Counted from the stretch's first letter, positions 8,501-15,630 are shown. The stretch is 17,018 bases of DNA from Verrucomicrobiota bacterium (GCA_030747575.1 JASLKI010000094.1:1-17018), one strand, 5' to 3'. The notes: generated from the sequence alone by a model not told the origin. Made by a program: numbers and translations.

Positions 8501-9313
8501 GGCCAGCGGTTGGAGCAGTTGTGCGACGCGCTTGCGGCCGTCCGGTTGGTTGCCACCGAACTGGCCTATGCCGGTCTCGAGCTGCTTGGCCAGGCGAGAC
8601 AGGTTCGGCTGACCCACGCCGCGCAGCAGATTGCCTAGGGAGGCGATATCGTTCTCGCTGGGCTCGACCGGGGTTAGTTTCAAAATCTCGACAAAATCCT
8701 CCTGTGTGAGCATTGGACGCGGCTTGCCGGCAGGAAGTGAGGTAACTTTTGAGCCACCTGGGATGGGCGATGCACTGCTCAGCGGTCGCGAGGCGGAGGT
8801 CCCGGTGGCGGGTGCCCGGAGCAGGGAGGCGACAAGGTGGCGGTACGCCTTTTCTGCAGAGCCATCGAACGGCAGCGACTGAATGTGTTCGCCGAGCTCA
8901 TCCCAGCGGCCGGCATTGGCCAGGCGCCTGAAGCGCTCCACGGCTGTCTTGTCCTTGTCCTTTTGCGGTTTGGCTTTTTTTGTCAACTCATCGAGTGCGT
9001 TGAGGATACCATCCGGCGTGCGGTCAAACTTCACCGCAGTTAACGCGGCATGCAGCTTTTCCTGCGGCGTTTTCGGCTTAGCCGAGATACTCACCTTGCG
9101 GGCTGCTGGCGGTGTACCGTTGCCGTCGGGAGCGATTATTGGGCGGGGAATCCTTGCAGGGAGACTGCGAGCCGGTTTTGGGGGCGCACCAGGCTTCACC
9201 CTGATTGCGGGAGTGATGATTGTTCTCGGGGTTGGCTTGGCGGGCGCCTGGCCAAGAGTAATGAACGGCAGTGCGCTGCAACCAAACATCAGGACGGTGA
9301 AGCGGCGAATCAT
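5540..9313 (-). CDS. batD: Very large BatD-like protein (Bat operon, C-terminal Ig-like domain plus membrane anchor)
   Basis: 1257 residues from the ATG at 9313; the frame also has a TTG three codons upstream (9322), which I consider less likely. The N-terminus MIRRFTVLMFGCSALPFITLGQA is a signal peptide, followed by a Pro/Lys/Ala-rich low-complexity stretch to about residue 80. Residues about 85-1000 are largely helical and not recognised. Residues about 1011-1151 resemble the last beta-sandwich of BatD/oxygen-tolerance proteins: a GFEI segment, then an SERTWLLTLKPADAAGE segment like the usual tail-end 'r-t-w-y-l-P-aG' pattern. A transmembrane helix (about 1155-1172, FAAGAALLLLGIGAW) and a roughly 85-residue cytoplasmic tail follow. 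Typical BatD proteins are about 400-600 residues, so the N-terminal bulk is unusual. Position last in the Bat cluster supports the call. A terminator at 9338-9362 separates it from batC. Confidence 0.7.
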   Translation of the reverse strand: MIRRFTVLMFGCSALPFITLGQAPAKPTPRTIITPAIRVKPGAPPKPARSLPARIPRPIIAPDGNGTPPAARKVSISAKPKTPQEKLHAALTAVKFDRTPDGILNALDELTKKAKPQKDKDKTAVERFRRLANAGRWDELGEHIQSLPFDGSAEKAYRHLVASLLRAPATGTSASRPLSSASPIPGGSKVTSLPAGKPRPMLTQEDFVEILKLTPVEPSENDIASLGNLLRGVGQPNLSRLAKQLETGIGQFGGNQPDGRKRVAQLLQPLADKSQAEIALKFVPDSDEDWVLEMRADLLHKLWSGQPSPPNLSAAWRANEKLIATIEDDAKRLDGIKRGFTLVAKLPKTRANEWMSKQFREGGPGLKLIQLVQSDVQRNVRSANFSARGENLRSLKQIIEALLDESSSNLAKWKLPLTIAAEAWLVEAENTAKYYRATVTRSNMTVYNPVYEQQRIMAQQSSNRYKPITPALVIEHAPGADWLAALPESRRTRVMAVLAETLLKNRKIVEALDEIERLAKLDPISAKRITNILLGGWAQSRNPNGGAKPSMPTVGMSVYIPPRPSGTPLTRAKQKRNLRELGQILERLTKLPIDPPEPRTIVAAFEGAHSFAEVYKPDDIRSVFGKPEKMPVESLATLVNSMRQRLATSWRAPQIQQQAGTKRGEPQIKAEVLAGYDTLLELINAGLKAKPDVWQLKLQQAAANFDLAEYQYGNKAELEVYVKHREAAFEGFSEAAALYTLQTSVTADKPSVLVFQLWFNANLGASDLSYVTRQQIPEISNLQKIRDAILVMPDSEGHLKAFGESVTNTSRRLTPELKPRYLRASLAVLENHPAGEPAWELVRHYDDLLDEVKLVAQIDGSDEIGHTKPFGLFIGLRHTSDIEREAGGFARYLVGGSSTGTPYFYPRDPGQRQAPRDDLEEHLGKKLGENFEVQSITFHDTKIQSRTIGEPGWRETPLAYVLLKAKDASVDRIPELQMDLDFYDSLGPVLLPVTTATQIVDARPESAPDRPVTDLELTQTLDARVFNENEEITLELHATGKGLMPSLEKLVALDIAGFEITKKDDQGLSIARVESGAASVNAVSERTWLLTLKPADAAGELHTFKFPKPTMTTNSDGSKLVAKSVFKKYNNADLEEVDSEFALAGLVLNPAPTWPWFAAGAALLLLGIGAWRMARRDDGQIVAPVYQVPDVCTPFAVIDLLQRIDAAPPKSLGDSHRDQLRGTIRDLEQIHFAPDATQTNGHGDLQAVARDWIGKVS
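7753..7766. repeat. Palindromic repeat copy inside the batD-like gene
   Basis: GCTTGGCCAAGCGC contains the exact 12-base palindrome. Within the minus-strand gene it is read in the frame that gives R-L-A-K, in the local sequence EIERLAKLDP. The copy at 1586-1597 is read in another frame as L-G-Q-A, so the conservation is in the DNA and not in the peptide. Confidence 0.5.
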
Positions 9314-9337
9314 CGCGGGCAATTTTCTTTTCAGTGT

Positions 9338-9362
9338 AAAAAAGAGCCGACTTGCGTCGGCT
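9338..9362 (-). terminator. Rho-independent terminator after batC
   Basis: On the minus strand AGCCGAC (complement of 9356-9362), a GCAA tetraloop and GTCGGCT (complement of 9345-9351) form a perfect 7-bp stem. It is followed by CTTTTTTA, a run of six T. GCAA is a stable GNRA loop. It sits 35 bases beyond the batC stop codon and about 25 bases before the start of the batD-like gene, so it should end or attenuate the upstream Bat transcript. Confidence 0.8.
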
Positions 9363-9397
9363 GCTTTGGTTCGAAATTCAAGGTTACGTTCAAACGA

Positions 9398-10114
9398 TCA
9401 GGAGCCTTTGCCGTCGGGGCGCTTGCCGACGCTGGCACCGCGGGCGTCCTCCTTCTTTTTCATGTCTTTTGGCTTGTTGCTTTTCTTTTGACCTTGGCAC
9501 TTCGAGCAGACGTTTTTGTTGCCCTGACATTTTTTCGGCAGCGGCAGCGCCTGCACATCGGATAAGTCCATGCGGGCGAGGCGAACAACAGCCTCGAGAT
9601 TTTTCTGGTGATCCTCCGATGCCTTGGCATCAGTCTTGGCAGATTCCTCGGCGAGTAGGCGGAAGTTTTGGCGCGCCTTATCGAGTGGCTCCATCCATTC
9701 CTTCTTCTCGGCCAACTCGAGGCGCATCAGCCAGCCGATGTGGTACTGCGCGTTGGCAAGTGAGGAGCGAACTTTCTTTTCCAGCGCCTTGTCGCTGCCC
9801 TTGGCCGTCTCATCGAGGAGATGCTCCATCGCAAGCATGGCTTCCGGCAGTTCGCCGACGTGGATGCGGGCGTTGGCGCGGGCGAGTTGCAACTGATGCC
9901 GCTTGGCAGTCTCGGAATCCGGCAGAGCGGCGAGGGCATCGTTGTAGGAATCGATGGCCTGTTGCCATTGCTCGCTGGCTTCGAAGTCCAGCGCGGCCTG
10001 AATGCTTGTCTTGGCTTCCTCGCGCGCAAGACCGGCTTGGCCGGGGCCGAAGTGGAAGGCCAGCAACGCCACAGGGGCGAGCGCCCACAGGAAGATGAGA
10101 AGGTTTTTTTTCAT
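9398..10114 (-). CDS. batC: BatC-like TPR protein with C-terminal Cys motif
   Basis: A 238-residue exported or membrane-anchored protein. The N-terminal hydrophobic stretch LLIFLWALAPVALLAF (5-20) is a signal peptide or anchor. Residues about 35-180 are helical with a TPR-like pattern, for example AALDFEASEQWQQAIDSYND and the helices around AMLAMEHLLDE and ANAQYHIGWLM. BatC proteins of Bat operons are TPR proteins and the gene follows batB, so the assignment rests on both. The C-terminal 45 residues are Lys-rich and contain KKCQG and SKCQG with cysteines at 196, 203 and 206 (C-x6-C-x2-C), which is not usual for BatC. The start is the only one in the operon with a Shine-Dalgarno-like sequence (AAGGGAT, about 4 bases before the ATG). 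A 32-base gap separates it from batB. Confidence 0.75.
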   Translation of the reverse strand: MKKNLLIFLWALAPVALLAFHFGPGQAGLAREEAKTSIQAALDFEASEQWQQAIDSYNDALAALPDSETAKRHQLQLARANARIHVGELPEAMLAMEHLLDETAKGSDKALEKKVRSSLANAQYHIGWLMRLELAEKKEWMEPLDKARQNFRLLAEESAKTDAKASEDHQKNLEAVVRLARMDLSDVQALPLPKKCQGNKNVCSKCQGQKKSNKPKDMKKKEDARGASVGKRPDGKGS

Positions 10115-10146
10115 GATATCCCTTAATGTTTAAGCTGTTATTAAGC

Positions 10147-11160
10147 CTATTTTGCTCGACGACTCCGTCCACTTTGCCACGGGCTCCCGAAGAACGCAAG
10201 GCACACGGGCAACAGCGACAGCAGTCCGGCACCGGTGGCCACGCAGCCCAGCGCCAGCTCGCGGCGACCCTTTTCGCCGGGGTCGACGAGGTTGCGCACA
10301 CCGGCCAATTCAGCCAGTTGCGCGGTGGGAATCTGCACGTCGTTGACATCCACATACTCGCCGCCCAGGCGCTTGGCCAACTGCCGAAGGACGCGGGCGT
10401 TTTGGCGCGACATGTGGCCGTCGATGAACACGCCGCGTCGCGGATCGCCGACACCAGCGACGAGCACTTTGTTGATGGATGGTGGCAGCTGGGGCAGGCC
10501 GGTGTCCGGCACCGTGTCGCCATCGCTGACGACCAGCAGCGTCGTGCTCCCCGGCTCCCAGCCTTTGGCCAGGCGCACCGACTCCTCGAGGCCGTCGATG
10601 AGGCTCGTCTTGCCGGGATCAAACGCCATGTCGAGCGGCAAGTCGTTGAGGATGTTCTTGACGACGTTCAAGTCGTAGGTGTCCACCACGACCGGCTTGG
10701 CACCGGTGAAAAACGCGACGATGCTGATTCGCACCTGGTCGAGCGCAATCCGCTCGAAAAGCGACAGCAACACCTTGGCTCCGCGCTGGGCGCGCGTGCG
10801 TTTATTTTGTTTGCCGGAATCGAAACCGCCGTCGTCAAGCTGCATGCTCGGTGACACATCCCACGCGATGACCAGGTGCCGGTAGCCGCCGTCGGGAATC
10901 TTGTCGTAGCTTGCCACGCGTGGTCGGATGAAAAACAGCGTGACCAAGCCCCAAGCCATCGCTGTTAGCGCGAGTACGCGCACCGTTGGAGCGAGGCGTG
11001 TCCACAGTCGCGCCTGGCCTAGCGGCCCGAACGCGAGCCGCGCCACCCGTCGTGTGCGCCGACTGTGCCACCCCTCTGCCAGCACGGCGAGCACGCCTGC
11101 GCCAAGCGCCACCCAAAGGGCCAATGTGGCCGCGTCCGCGGTGATATCAGGAATGTTCAT
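10147..11160 (-). CDS. batB: BatB-like von Willebrand factor A domain membrane protein
   Basis: 337 residues. Hydrophobic segments lie at about 11-29 and 60-78 before the VWA domain and at about 305-325 after it, the usual Bat layout. The VWA domain has the MIDAS motif DVSPSM (101-106), a later conserved Thr in GKTSLIDGLEESV and the SDGD loop in LLVVSDGDTVPDTG, so metal-dependent ligand binding should be intact. The first MIDAS loop has Pro where BatA has Gly. The gene begins 7 bases after the batA stop, and batC follows it. Family knowledge: BatA and BatB form membrane complexes in Bacteroides- and Leptospira-type Bat operons; the exact role is still unsettled. The C-terminal tail is basic (SGRSRRAK). 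Confidence 0.88.
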   Translation of the reverse strand: MNIPDITADAATLALWVALGAGVLAVLAEGWHSRRTRRVARLAFGPLGQARLWTRLAPTVRVLALTAMAWGLVTLFFIRPRVASYDKIPDGGYRHLVIAWDVSPSMQLDDGGFDSGKQNKRTRAQRGAKVLLSLFERIALDQVRISIVAFFTGAKPVVVDTYDLNVVKNILNDLPLDMAFDPGKTSLIDGLEESVRLAKGWEPGSTTLLVVSDGDTVPDTGLPQLPPSINKVLVAGVGDPRRGVFIDGHMSRQNARVLRQLAKRLGGEYVDVNDVQIPTAQLAELAGVRNLVDPGEKGRRELALGCVATGAGLLSLLPVCLAFFGSPWQSGRSRRAK

Positions 11161-11167
11161 CGGTTCG

Positions 11168-12079
11168 TCACCATGGCGTGAATCTTATGCCGAACAGCGA
11201 GAGCAACTGCAGGGCAAGCAGCGACAGGCCGGCGAGGGCGAACGGGCGGAAGTTGTCGGCGGGGATCGGTGTCTCCGGCTCGAACCTGGCCGGGCGCATC
11301 ATGTCGATTCGCTCGAACACAGTCTGCAGTGCCGCCGGATCTCCTGCGATGAACGCCTCGCCCCCGGTTCGGGCGGCGATCTCGTACACCTCCTGCTGCG
11401 GTTGGCCACTGGCCACGTGAATGTAGTACAGTACGATGTCGGCTCCGCGCAGATCGCTGGCGATTTTATCCCCCTGTCCGCGTAGGTCGGCGCTCATGCC
11501 GTCGGAAATGAGGACGATCATCCGGTCGCCCTCAGGTCGGTTGGCGAGGATGCGGTGCACCGAGCGCAATGCGAGGCCAATGCGTGTACCGCCCATATAC
11601 GGCGGCATGGCTTCCGGCTTCATGAACGGCGCGGAATGCTTGAGCGCGGAAAGATCCTGCGTGAGCGGCACCCAGTGCAGCACCTCGGTGCCGAACAGCG
11701 TCACGCCAAACGCGTCACCCTCCCGGTGGCCGACAAATTCCTGCAGCGCCTCGACCGCCTTGTCGCTGCGCCGCCCGTCGCCGAACGTCGCCGTCATGCT
11801 GCCGGACACGTCGAGCACGAACTCGATGTTCGAGAGCACGCGCTGATTGCCTTGGCTGATTGGCCGTTGTGGCCCGGCCAGCAGCACGATTGCCACCACC
11901 AGCAGCAGCGGCGCTTCGAGGTTGGCAATTTTGACGATGCCCTCGAGCCAGCGGCCGCGCTTCGCGCCGGAGTAATCGAACGGCATCGCCAGCATGGTGC
12001 CGCGCCGCCGCCATTCCCAAACCAGCAGCAGCACCGGCAGCGCCAGCAGGACCAACACGGCTGGAAAGGCGAAGGTCAT
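11168..12079 (-). CDS. batA: BatA-like von Willebrand factor A domain membrane protein
   Basis: 303 residues from the ATG at 12079. The open frame extends to 12151, but the ATG at 12079 overlaps the TGA of the preceding gene in an ATGA junction, and it places a transmembrane helix (about 3-21) at the N-terminus as in BatA proteins. A second helix lies at about 56-69 (APLLLVVAIVLLAG) and a third near the C-terminus (FALAGLSLLALQLLSLFG). The VWA domain has the full MIDAS DVSGSM (90-95), GGTRIGLAL with the conserved Thr, and LISDGMSAD. Segments such as AARTGGEAFIAGDPAALQTVFERID are typical of the end of BatA VWA domains. Translational coupling to the upstream gene is very likely. Confidence 0.92.
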   Translation of the reverse strand: MTFAFPAVLVLLALPVLLLVWEWRRRGTMLAMPFDYSGAKRGRWLEGIVKIANLEAPLLLVVAIVLLAGPQRPISQGNQRVLSNIEFVLDVSGSMTATFGDGRRSDKAVEALQEFVGHREGDAFGVTLFGTEVLHWVPLTQDLSALKHSAPFMKPEAMPPYMGGTRIGLALRSVHRILANRPEGDRMIVLISDGMSADLRGQGDKIASDLRGADIVLYYIHVASGQPQQEVYEIAARTGGEAFIAGDPAALQTVFERIDMMRPARFEPETPIPADNFRPFALAGLSLLALQLLSLFGIRFTPW

Positions 12080-12888
12080 TCGGGGCGGCGGTATGGCGCA
12101 AGCAGGGCGGGGATGTCTACCGTGGCCGTCCCGGGCGGGCGGTGCAGCCAATCCTCGAGGCCGTGCAGCAGCGGGCCCGCCTCGTCGTGCACCTTGAGTT
12201 GGTGGTGCAGTTCGGCTACATCGCCGTCCTCCGGCAGGTCAAGCCGCTCGCGCCAGTGAGAGAAAACCATCCGCTCGAGCCGCGCGCGTCCGTCGGTGTC
12301 TAGCGTACCGTTGGCGGCCTGCTCGACGAGCGGTCGCAGTCGCTCGGCCAGGTCCGGGCTGTCGTCGCCGTCCACTTGGCCCAGCGACGTTTTCTTTTTG
12401 CGCCCCAGCAGAAACAGCGGCCAGGCGGCGAGCAGCCACACGCCGCCGAGGCCAATCAGCCAGGCGGTGTAGCTGCCGGACAGCATGAAGTCGCCGGCCT
12501 CCTCATCGATCAGCATGCCGTCGTGATCCTCCGGCAGGATGCCGCTGATGTGCACCGGGATCGGCGGGAGATTGGTCGGCGCGGTACCGTCGGCGTTGCG
12601 GAGGTATTGGGCCAGGTCGTACTCGCCCGGCACGAAGCCGAAGTAGCGCAGGTCGTACCGGTGGTCGGTGCCGTGTGGGAAAACGTCGTGAATGCGCAGG
12701 ATGATTTTTGATTTGTCGCCGACCGGTGCGGCCTCGAATTTTTCGCCGGGCAGCACGACTCTTCGGCTACCCTCGATGCCAATCGGAATAGCCTCGGGCG
12801 GGGCGTTAGTTTCCTGTGCGGGCGCCTTGGCCAAGGCAGCGCAAGTGATGATCGCAAGGAGTCCAAGCTTGGGCAGACGATAATTCAT
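12076..12888 (-). CDS. Bat-operon membrane protein of unknown function
   Basis: 270 residues. A signal peptide (about 1-25) is followed by a periplasmic beta-rich region (about 30-138) beginning with the IGIEGSRRVVLPGEKFEA segment. A transmembrane helix (141-162) and a cytoplasmic helical tail of about 105 residues follow. It occupies the position between the DUF58 gene and batA, where Bat operons commonly carry a small one-helix protein (DUF4381-type or a BatD N-terminal relative). I do not recognise a catalytic motif. It overlaps both neighbours by ATGA junctions (12885-12888 and 12076-12079), so it is translationally coupled at both ends. Its signal peptide is partly encoded by the palindrome GCCTTGGCCAAGGC (12824-12837), giving the ALAKAP segment. 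Confidence 0.85.
   Translation of the reverse strand: MNYRLPKLGLLAIITCAALAKAPAQETNAPPEAIPIGIEGSRRVVLPGEKFEAAPVGDKSKIILRIHDVFPHGTDHRYDLRYFGFVPGEYDLAQYLRNADGTAPTNLPPIPVHISGILPEDHDGMLIDEEAGDFMLSGSYTAWLIGLGGVWLLAAWPLFLLGRKKKTSLGQVDGDDSPDLAERLRPLVEQAANGTLDTDGRARLERMVFSHWRERLDLPEDGDVAELHHQLKVHDEAGPLLHGLEDWLHRPPGTATVDIPALLAPYRRPE
12824..12837. repeat. 14-base palindrome within signal-peptide coding region
   Basis: GCCTTGGCCAAGGC is a perfect 14-base palindrome with the common TTGGCCAA core. It encodes part of the signal-peptide end of the 12076-12888 product. Confidence 0.45.
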
Positions 12889-13754
12889 CGTGTGCCCCTC
12901 CCGAGGCTGTCGCGTTTGCGCAGGAAGCCGCGAAGCCGGTGCAGGAACGGCTCGTTCACCGGCAGCTCGAGATGGTCGATGCCGCCCCGGCGCAGCTCGG
13001 CGGCGGTGTCGTCATCGCGGAACCATCGGCTCCAACCGTGGCCGACAAACGCCTCGCCTGTCTCGGCTTCCTCGCCGCGAAAAACCCCAGCGCGCAACCG
13101 GCCTCGCTCGGCGGGATCGGTGAGTTGCAGCGCGACGCAGTCGTGCTCCTGCGCGAGCCGCTTGAGACGGCGGGTGACGCCCGGCTGCCGGAGGTCGCTC
13201 AGCACGATCAGCATCGCGCGGTTTTTTAGCACGGCGGAGAGCTGATCAAGTTTCTTTACGAGCGTGGTCTGTTCGTCGAACCGGTAGTGGCGCAACTGGT
13301 GCAGCCAGAGGAACACGCGGTGCCGCGACAAACTGGGCCGGGCGTCTAGGGCGCGCTCGCCGCAGCCGACCATGCCGACCGGGCTCATGCGGGCGAGCGC
13401 GGCCAGCGCCAGCCCGCCGGCGATCTGCACCGCCCAGGCGTATTTGCTCATGCTAGTGGAGGTGACGCACATCGAGCCAGAAGTGTCGATGAGCAGATAA
13501 ATCGGCATCTGCTTGGGCGCCTCGTATTCCTTGATGAACGCGCGGCCCATGCGAGCGGTGACGCGCCAGTCGATCTGTTTTACCGGGTCGCCGGCCTCGT
13601 ACGGGCGGCTCTGCGCGTACTCGACGCCAGAGCCGGTGAAAGGCGACGAATCGGTGCCGTACTGTAGACTGTCGGCCAGTCGGCGAACGGCGATGGCGAA
13701 CTGGCGCCCGTCCAGTCCGTCGCACGATTTGAGGCTTCCGGTGAGGGGTTTCAT
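12885..13754 (-). CDS. DUF58 domain-containing protein (Bat operon)
   Basis: A 289-residue cytoplasmic protein without membrane segments. The DUF58 signature is clear: SRPYEAGDPVKQIDWRVTAR (49-68) followed by FIKEYE (73-78). A VWA-like fold follows with DTSGSM (90-95) and LIVLSDLRQPG. DUF58 proteins are regularly encoded next to a MoxR AAA+ ATPase and are thought to be its partner or substrate adaptor. Here the gene starts 26 bases after the moxR stop and its TGA overlaps the next start by four bases. The start at 13754 is the first ATG and gives the standard N-terminus (GLDGRQFAIAVRRLAD). No ribosome binding site is visible. Confidence 0.93.
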   Translation of the reverse strand: MKPLTGSLKSCDGLDGRQFAIAVRRLADSLQYGTDSSPFTGSGVEYAQSRPYEAGDPVKQIDWRVTARMGRAFIKEYEAPKQMPIYLLIDTSGSMCVTSTSMSKYAWAVQIAGGLALAALARMSPVGMVGCGERALDARPSLSRHRVFLWLHQLRHYRFDEQTTLVKKLDQLSAVLKNRAMLIVLSDLRQPGVTRRLKRLAQEHDCVALQLTDPAERGRLRAGVFRGEEAETGEAFVGHGWSRWFRDDDTAAELRRGGIDHLELPVNEPFLHRLRGFLRKRDSLGRGTR

Positions 13755-13780
13755 CTGCGCTTGGCCGGGCGGCGGGCCGG

Positions 13781-14752
13781 TCAGCCGGCCTCGGAGAGAA
13801 TTTCCTTGAGCACGCTCACGCCGGAGACGCCCTCGGCCAGTGCCTCGTACTTGAGCCGGATGCGGTGCAGCAACACGTCCTCGGCCAGCGCGTACAGATC
13901 CTCCGGCACGACGTAGTCGCGGCCGTGGATGAAGGCGCGTGCGCGTGCGGCCTGGATCATCGCCAGCCCGGCGCGCGGGCTGCCGCCGATCTCTATGCTC
14001 GGATGGCGGCGCGTGCGGCGCACCACCTCGACGGTGTGTTTTTGGAACACATCACTGACGTGCACCTCCTGCACGGCGGCCATCATCTCGACAAGGTCGG
14101 CGACGGTGGCCACCGGTTTTTTATCGAGCAGATCGAACGCCGTGCGCGGCACCGCGCCGCCGTCCGTCTGCTGAAGGCCAAGCGAGAGGCTACGCTGGAG
14201 CACGTTCTCCTCCTCGCTGGAGGACGGGTAATCGAGACGGTGACAAAGCATGAAGCGGTCGAGCTGCGCCTCCGGCAGTTCGAACGTGCCGCTCTGCTCG
14301 ATCGGGTTTTGCGTGGCGATGACGAGGAACGGTGCGGGCAGCGTGTGCGTCTCGTTACCGATGGTGACCTTGCGCTCCTGCATCGCCTCGAGCAGCGCGC
14401 TCTGCACCTTGGGCGCGGCGCGGTTGATCTCATCGGCGAGCAGCAGGTTGGTGAAGATCGGGCCAAGGTGCGTGCGAAACTCGTTGTTGCGCTGGTCGAG
14501 CACCTCCGAGCCGAGGATGTCCGACGGCAGCAGGTCGATGGTGAACTGCACGCGGCTGAAGCGCAGGTCGATGGCGTTGGAGATCGTCTGCACCAGCAGC
14601 GTCTTGGCCAGGCCGGGCACGCCCTGCAGCAGCAAATGGCCGCCGGTGAACAGCGCGATCAGCAGCCGCTCGACGACCGTGTCTTGCCCCACCACCACCT
14701 CCGCCACGCGCTGGCGGACATCCGTCACGAGATTGGTCTGAATCGTTTCCAT
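13781..14752 (-). CDS. moxR: MoxR family AAA+ ATPase
   Basis: 323 residues from the ATG at 14752, the normal MoxR length. The frame stays open to 15046, but that extension is antisense to the pilin gene and is not protein-like. Motifs: VVGQ (20-23), Walker A GVPGLAKT (44-51), Walker B LLLADEIN (103-110) followed by RAAPKVQSALLEAMQE, sensor-1 ATQNP (146-150) with the MoxR-specific IEQSGTFELPEAQLDRF. The protein is cytoplasmic. MoxR ATPases act as chaperones that assemble or activate complexes together with VWA proteins, and this one heads the Bat cluster. No Shine-Dalgarno; instead an inverted repeat (14767-14782) lies just upstream of the start codon. Confidence 0.96.
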   Translation of the reverse strand: METIQTNLVTDVRQRVAEVVVGQDTVVERLLIALFTGGHLLLQGVPGLAKTLLVQTISNAIDLRFSRVQFTIDLLPSDILGSEVLDQRNNEFRTHLGPIFTNLLLADEINRAAPKVQSALLEAMQERKVTIGNETHTLPAPFLVIATQNPIEQSGTFELPEAQLDRFMLCHRLDYPSSSEEENVLQRSLSLGLQQTDGGAVPRTAFDLLDKKPVATVADLVEMMAAVQEVHVSDVFQKHTVEVVRRTRRHPSIEIGGSPRAGLAMIQAARARAFIHGRDYVVPEDLYALAEDVLLHRIRLKYEALAEGVSGVSVLKEILSEAG

Positions 14753-14766
14753 ATTTTTGAAGTGAG

Positions 14767-14782
14767 CCTCTTGGGCAAGAGG
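14767..14782. promoter_or_regulatory. Inverted repeat in the moxR 5' leader
   Basis: CCTCTTGGGCAAGAGG is an inverted repeat with 7-base arms, ending 14 bases before the moxR ATG on the minus strand. As RNA it could form a 6-bp hairpin in the moxR leader; as DNA it could be an operator. Its centre CTTGGGCAAG differs by one base from the palindrome family core. On the plus strand AAGTTTTT follows, but there is no plus-strand gene upstream to terminate. Confidence 0.35.
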
Positions 14783-14817
14783 AAGTTTTTGCGGTGCGGA
14801 GCTTACGCCCACAATCC

Positions 14818-14831
14818 CGCTTGGCCAAGCG
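14818..14831. repeat. Full-length palindromic repeat between moxR and pilin genes
   Basis: CGCTTGGCCAAGCG, a perfect 14-base palindrome, in the divergent gap upstream of both moxR and the pilin gene. The identical 14-mer occurs again at 15636-15649, on the other side of the pilin gene. Confidence 0.65.
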
Positions 14832-14885
14832 CCGGATACGAAATACCTGTTGCCAACTGCAGACTCGGGGCATAGCTTTCGCTCC

Positions 14886-15629
14886 GTGAATCGATCCCGA
14901 TCAAACCGCGCTGCTTCGACTCCGCTTGGTTTCACTCTGATCGAGTTGCTGGTGGTCATCGCCATCATCGCGATCTTGGCTGGGTTGCTCTTGCCGGCTC
15001 TGGCCAGGGCGAAGGAGAAGGGGCGGTCGACCGCCTGCCTGAACAATCACAAGCAAATTGGGTTGGCTTTCATGATGTACTTGGACGACTTCGAGACGTT
15101 CCCGATTCACCCGACGTGGTCAACATGTGGTGGGAAGCTGGGCCTTGGCCCCGGCTACCAAAGTAACAACAGGAGCATCGCCGACTTCGACAAACGGCCG
15201 CTGAACAAGTATACGGCCACGGCGGAAGTGTACCGTTGCCCGAGTGACGACGGTGACGTACTACACCCGGAGCACTTCCCCAGGCGCGAGCCGGCCATGC
15301 CTAAAACCTGTTACAATTATTACGGCACGAGTTATCTGGTCCAGTGGTCATGGGATGGTTTTGGTGTTCAGCATGTCACAGCTAGTCCGGGGCAAAAGGC
15401 GTTGACCGAGTCCGAGTTGTCCAAGGCTCCCACCACGAAACTAATCCAGGCCGACTGGCCATGGCATGGCAACAGGATTGAAAAGTCGCAGAAAACCCAG
15501 TGGCACAAACTGGGAGTGCGCGGATTGAACACCCTCTTCGGCGACGGCCACGCCGCGATCTTCGTTTTCCCTCGGGACTTGCACAACTGGGGAGGCCGCA
15601 CGCCCGACCCCGCCAACGGCTTCTGGTAG
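14886..15629 (+). CDS. Prepilin-type N-terminal methylation domain protein (pseudopilin-like)
   Basis: 247 residues if it starts at the GTG at 14886; a TTG at 14850 would add 12 residues, and no ATG is available. A short basic leader (NRSRSNRAASTPLG) precedes the type III signal G/FTLIELL, with the conserved Glu at mature position 5 and a hydrophobic helix up to LPALARAKEKGR. This is the usual start of the large family of PVC-group secreted pseudopilins (DUF1559/H-X9-DG relatives). The C-terminus has the family's LFGDGHAAIF motif. Cysteines at CGG, YRCPSDDGD and KTCYNYYG could form disulfides. It stands alone, with no secretion or pilus genes beside it. The stop is followed at once by palindromic repeats. 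Confidence 0.88.
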   Translation: MNRSRSNRAASTPLGFTLIELLVVIAIIAILAGLLLPALARAKEKGRSTACLNNHKQIGLAFMMYLDDFETFPIHPTWSTCGGKLGLGPGYQSNNRSIADFDKRPLNKYTATAEVYRCPSDDGDVLHPEHFPRREPAMPKTCYNYYGTSYLVQWSWDGFGVQHVTASPGQKALTESELSKAPTTKLIQADWPWHGNRIEKSQKTQWHKLGVRGLNTLFGDGHAAIFVFPRDLHNWGGRTPDPANGFW

Positions 15630-15630
15630 G

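Noticed and set aside
9245..9313. Lipoprotein signal at the start of the BatD-like protein
   Set aside because: The only Cys, in LMFGC, lies too early and in a poor lipobox context; an ordinary signal peptide ending LGQA fits better.
12080..12151. Longer N-terminus for BatA
   Set aside because: The ATG at 12079 gives an ATGA overlap with the upstream gene and a standard N-terminal membrane helix; the extension is antisense-like Pro/Arg sequence overlapping the upstream gene.
14753..15046. N-terminal extension of the MoxR reading frame
   Set aside because: It is antisense to the prepilin segment and not protein-like; the MoxR family starts at the METIQTN position (14752).
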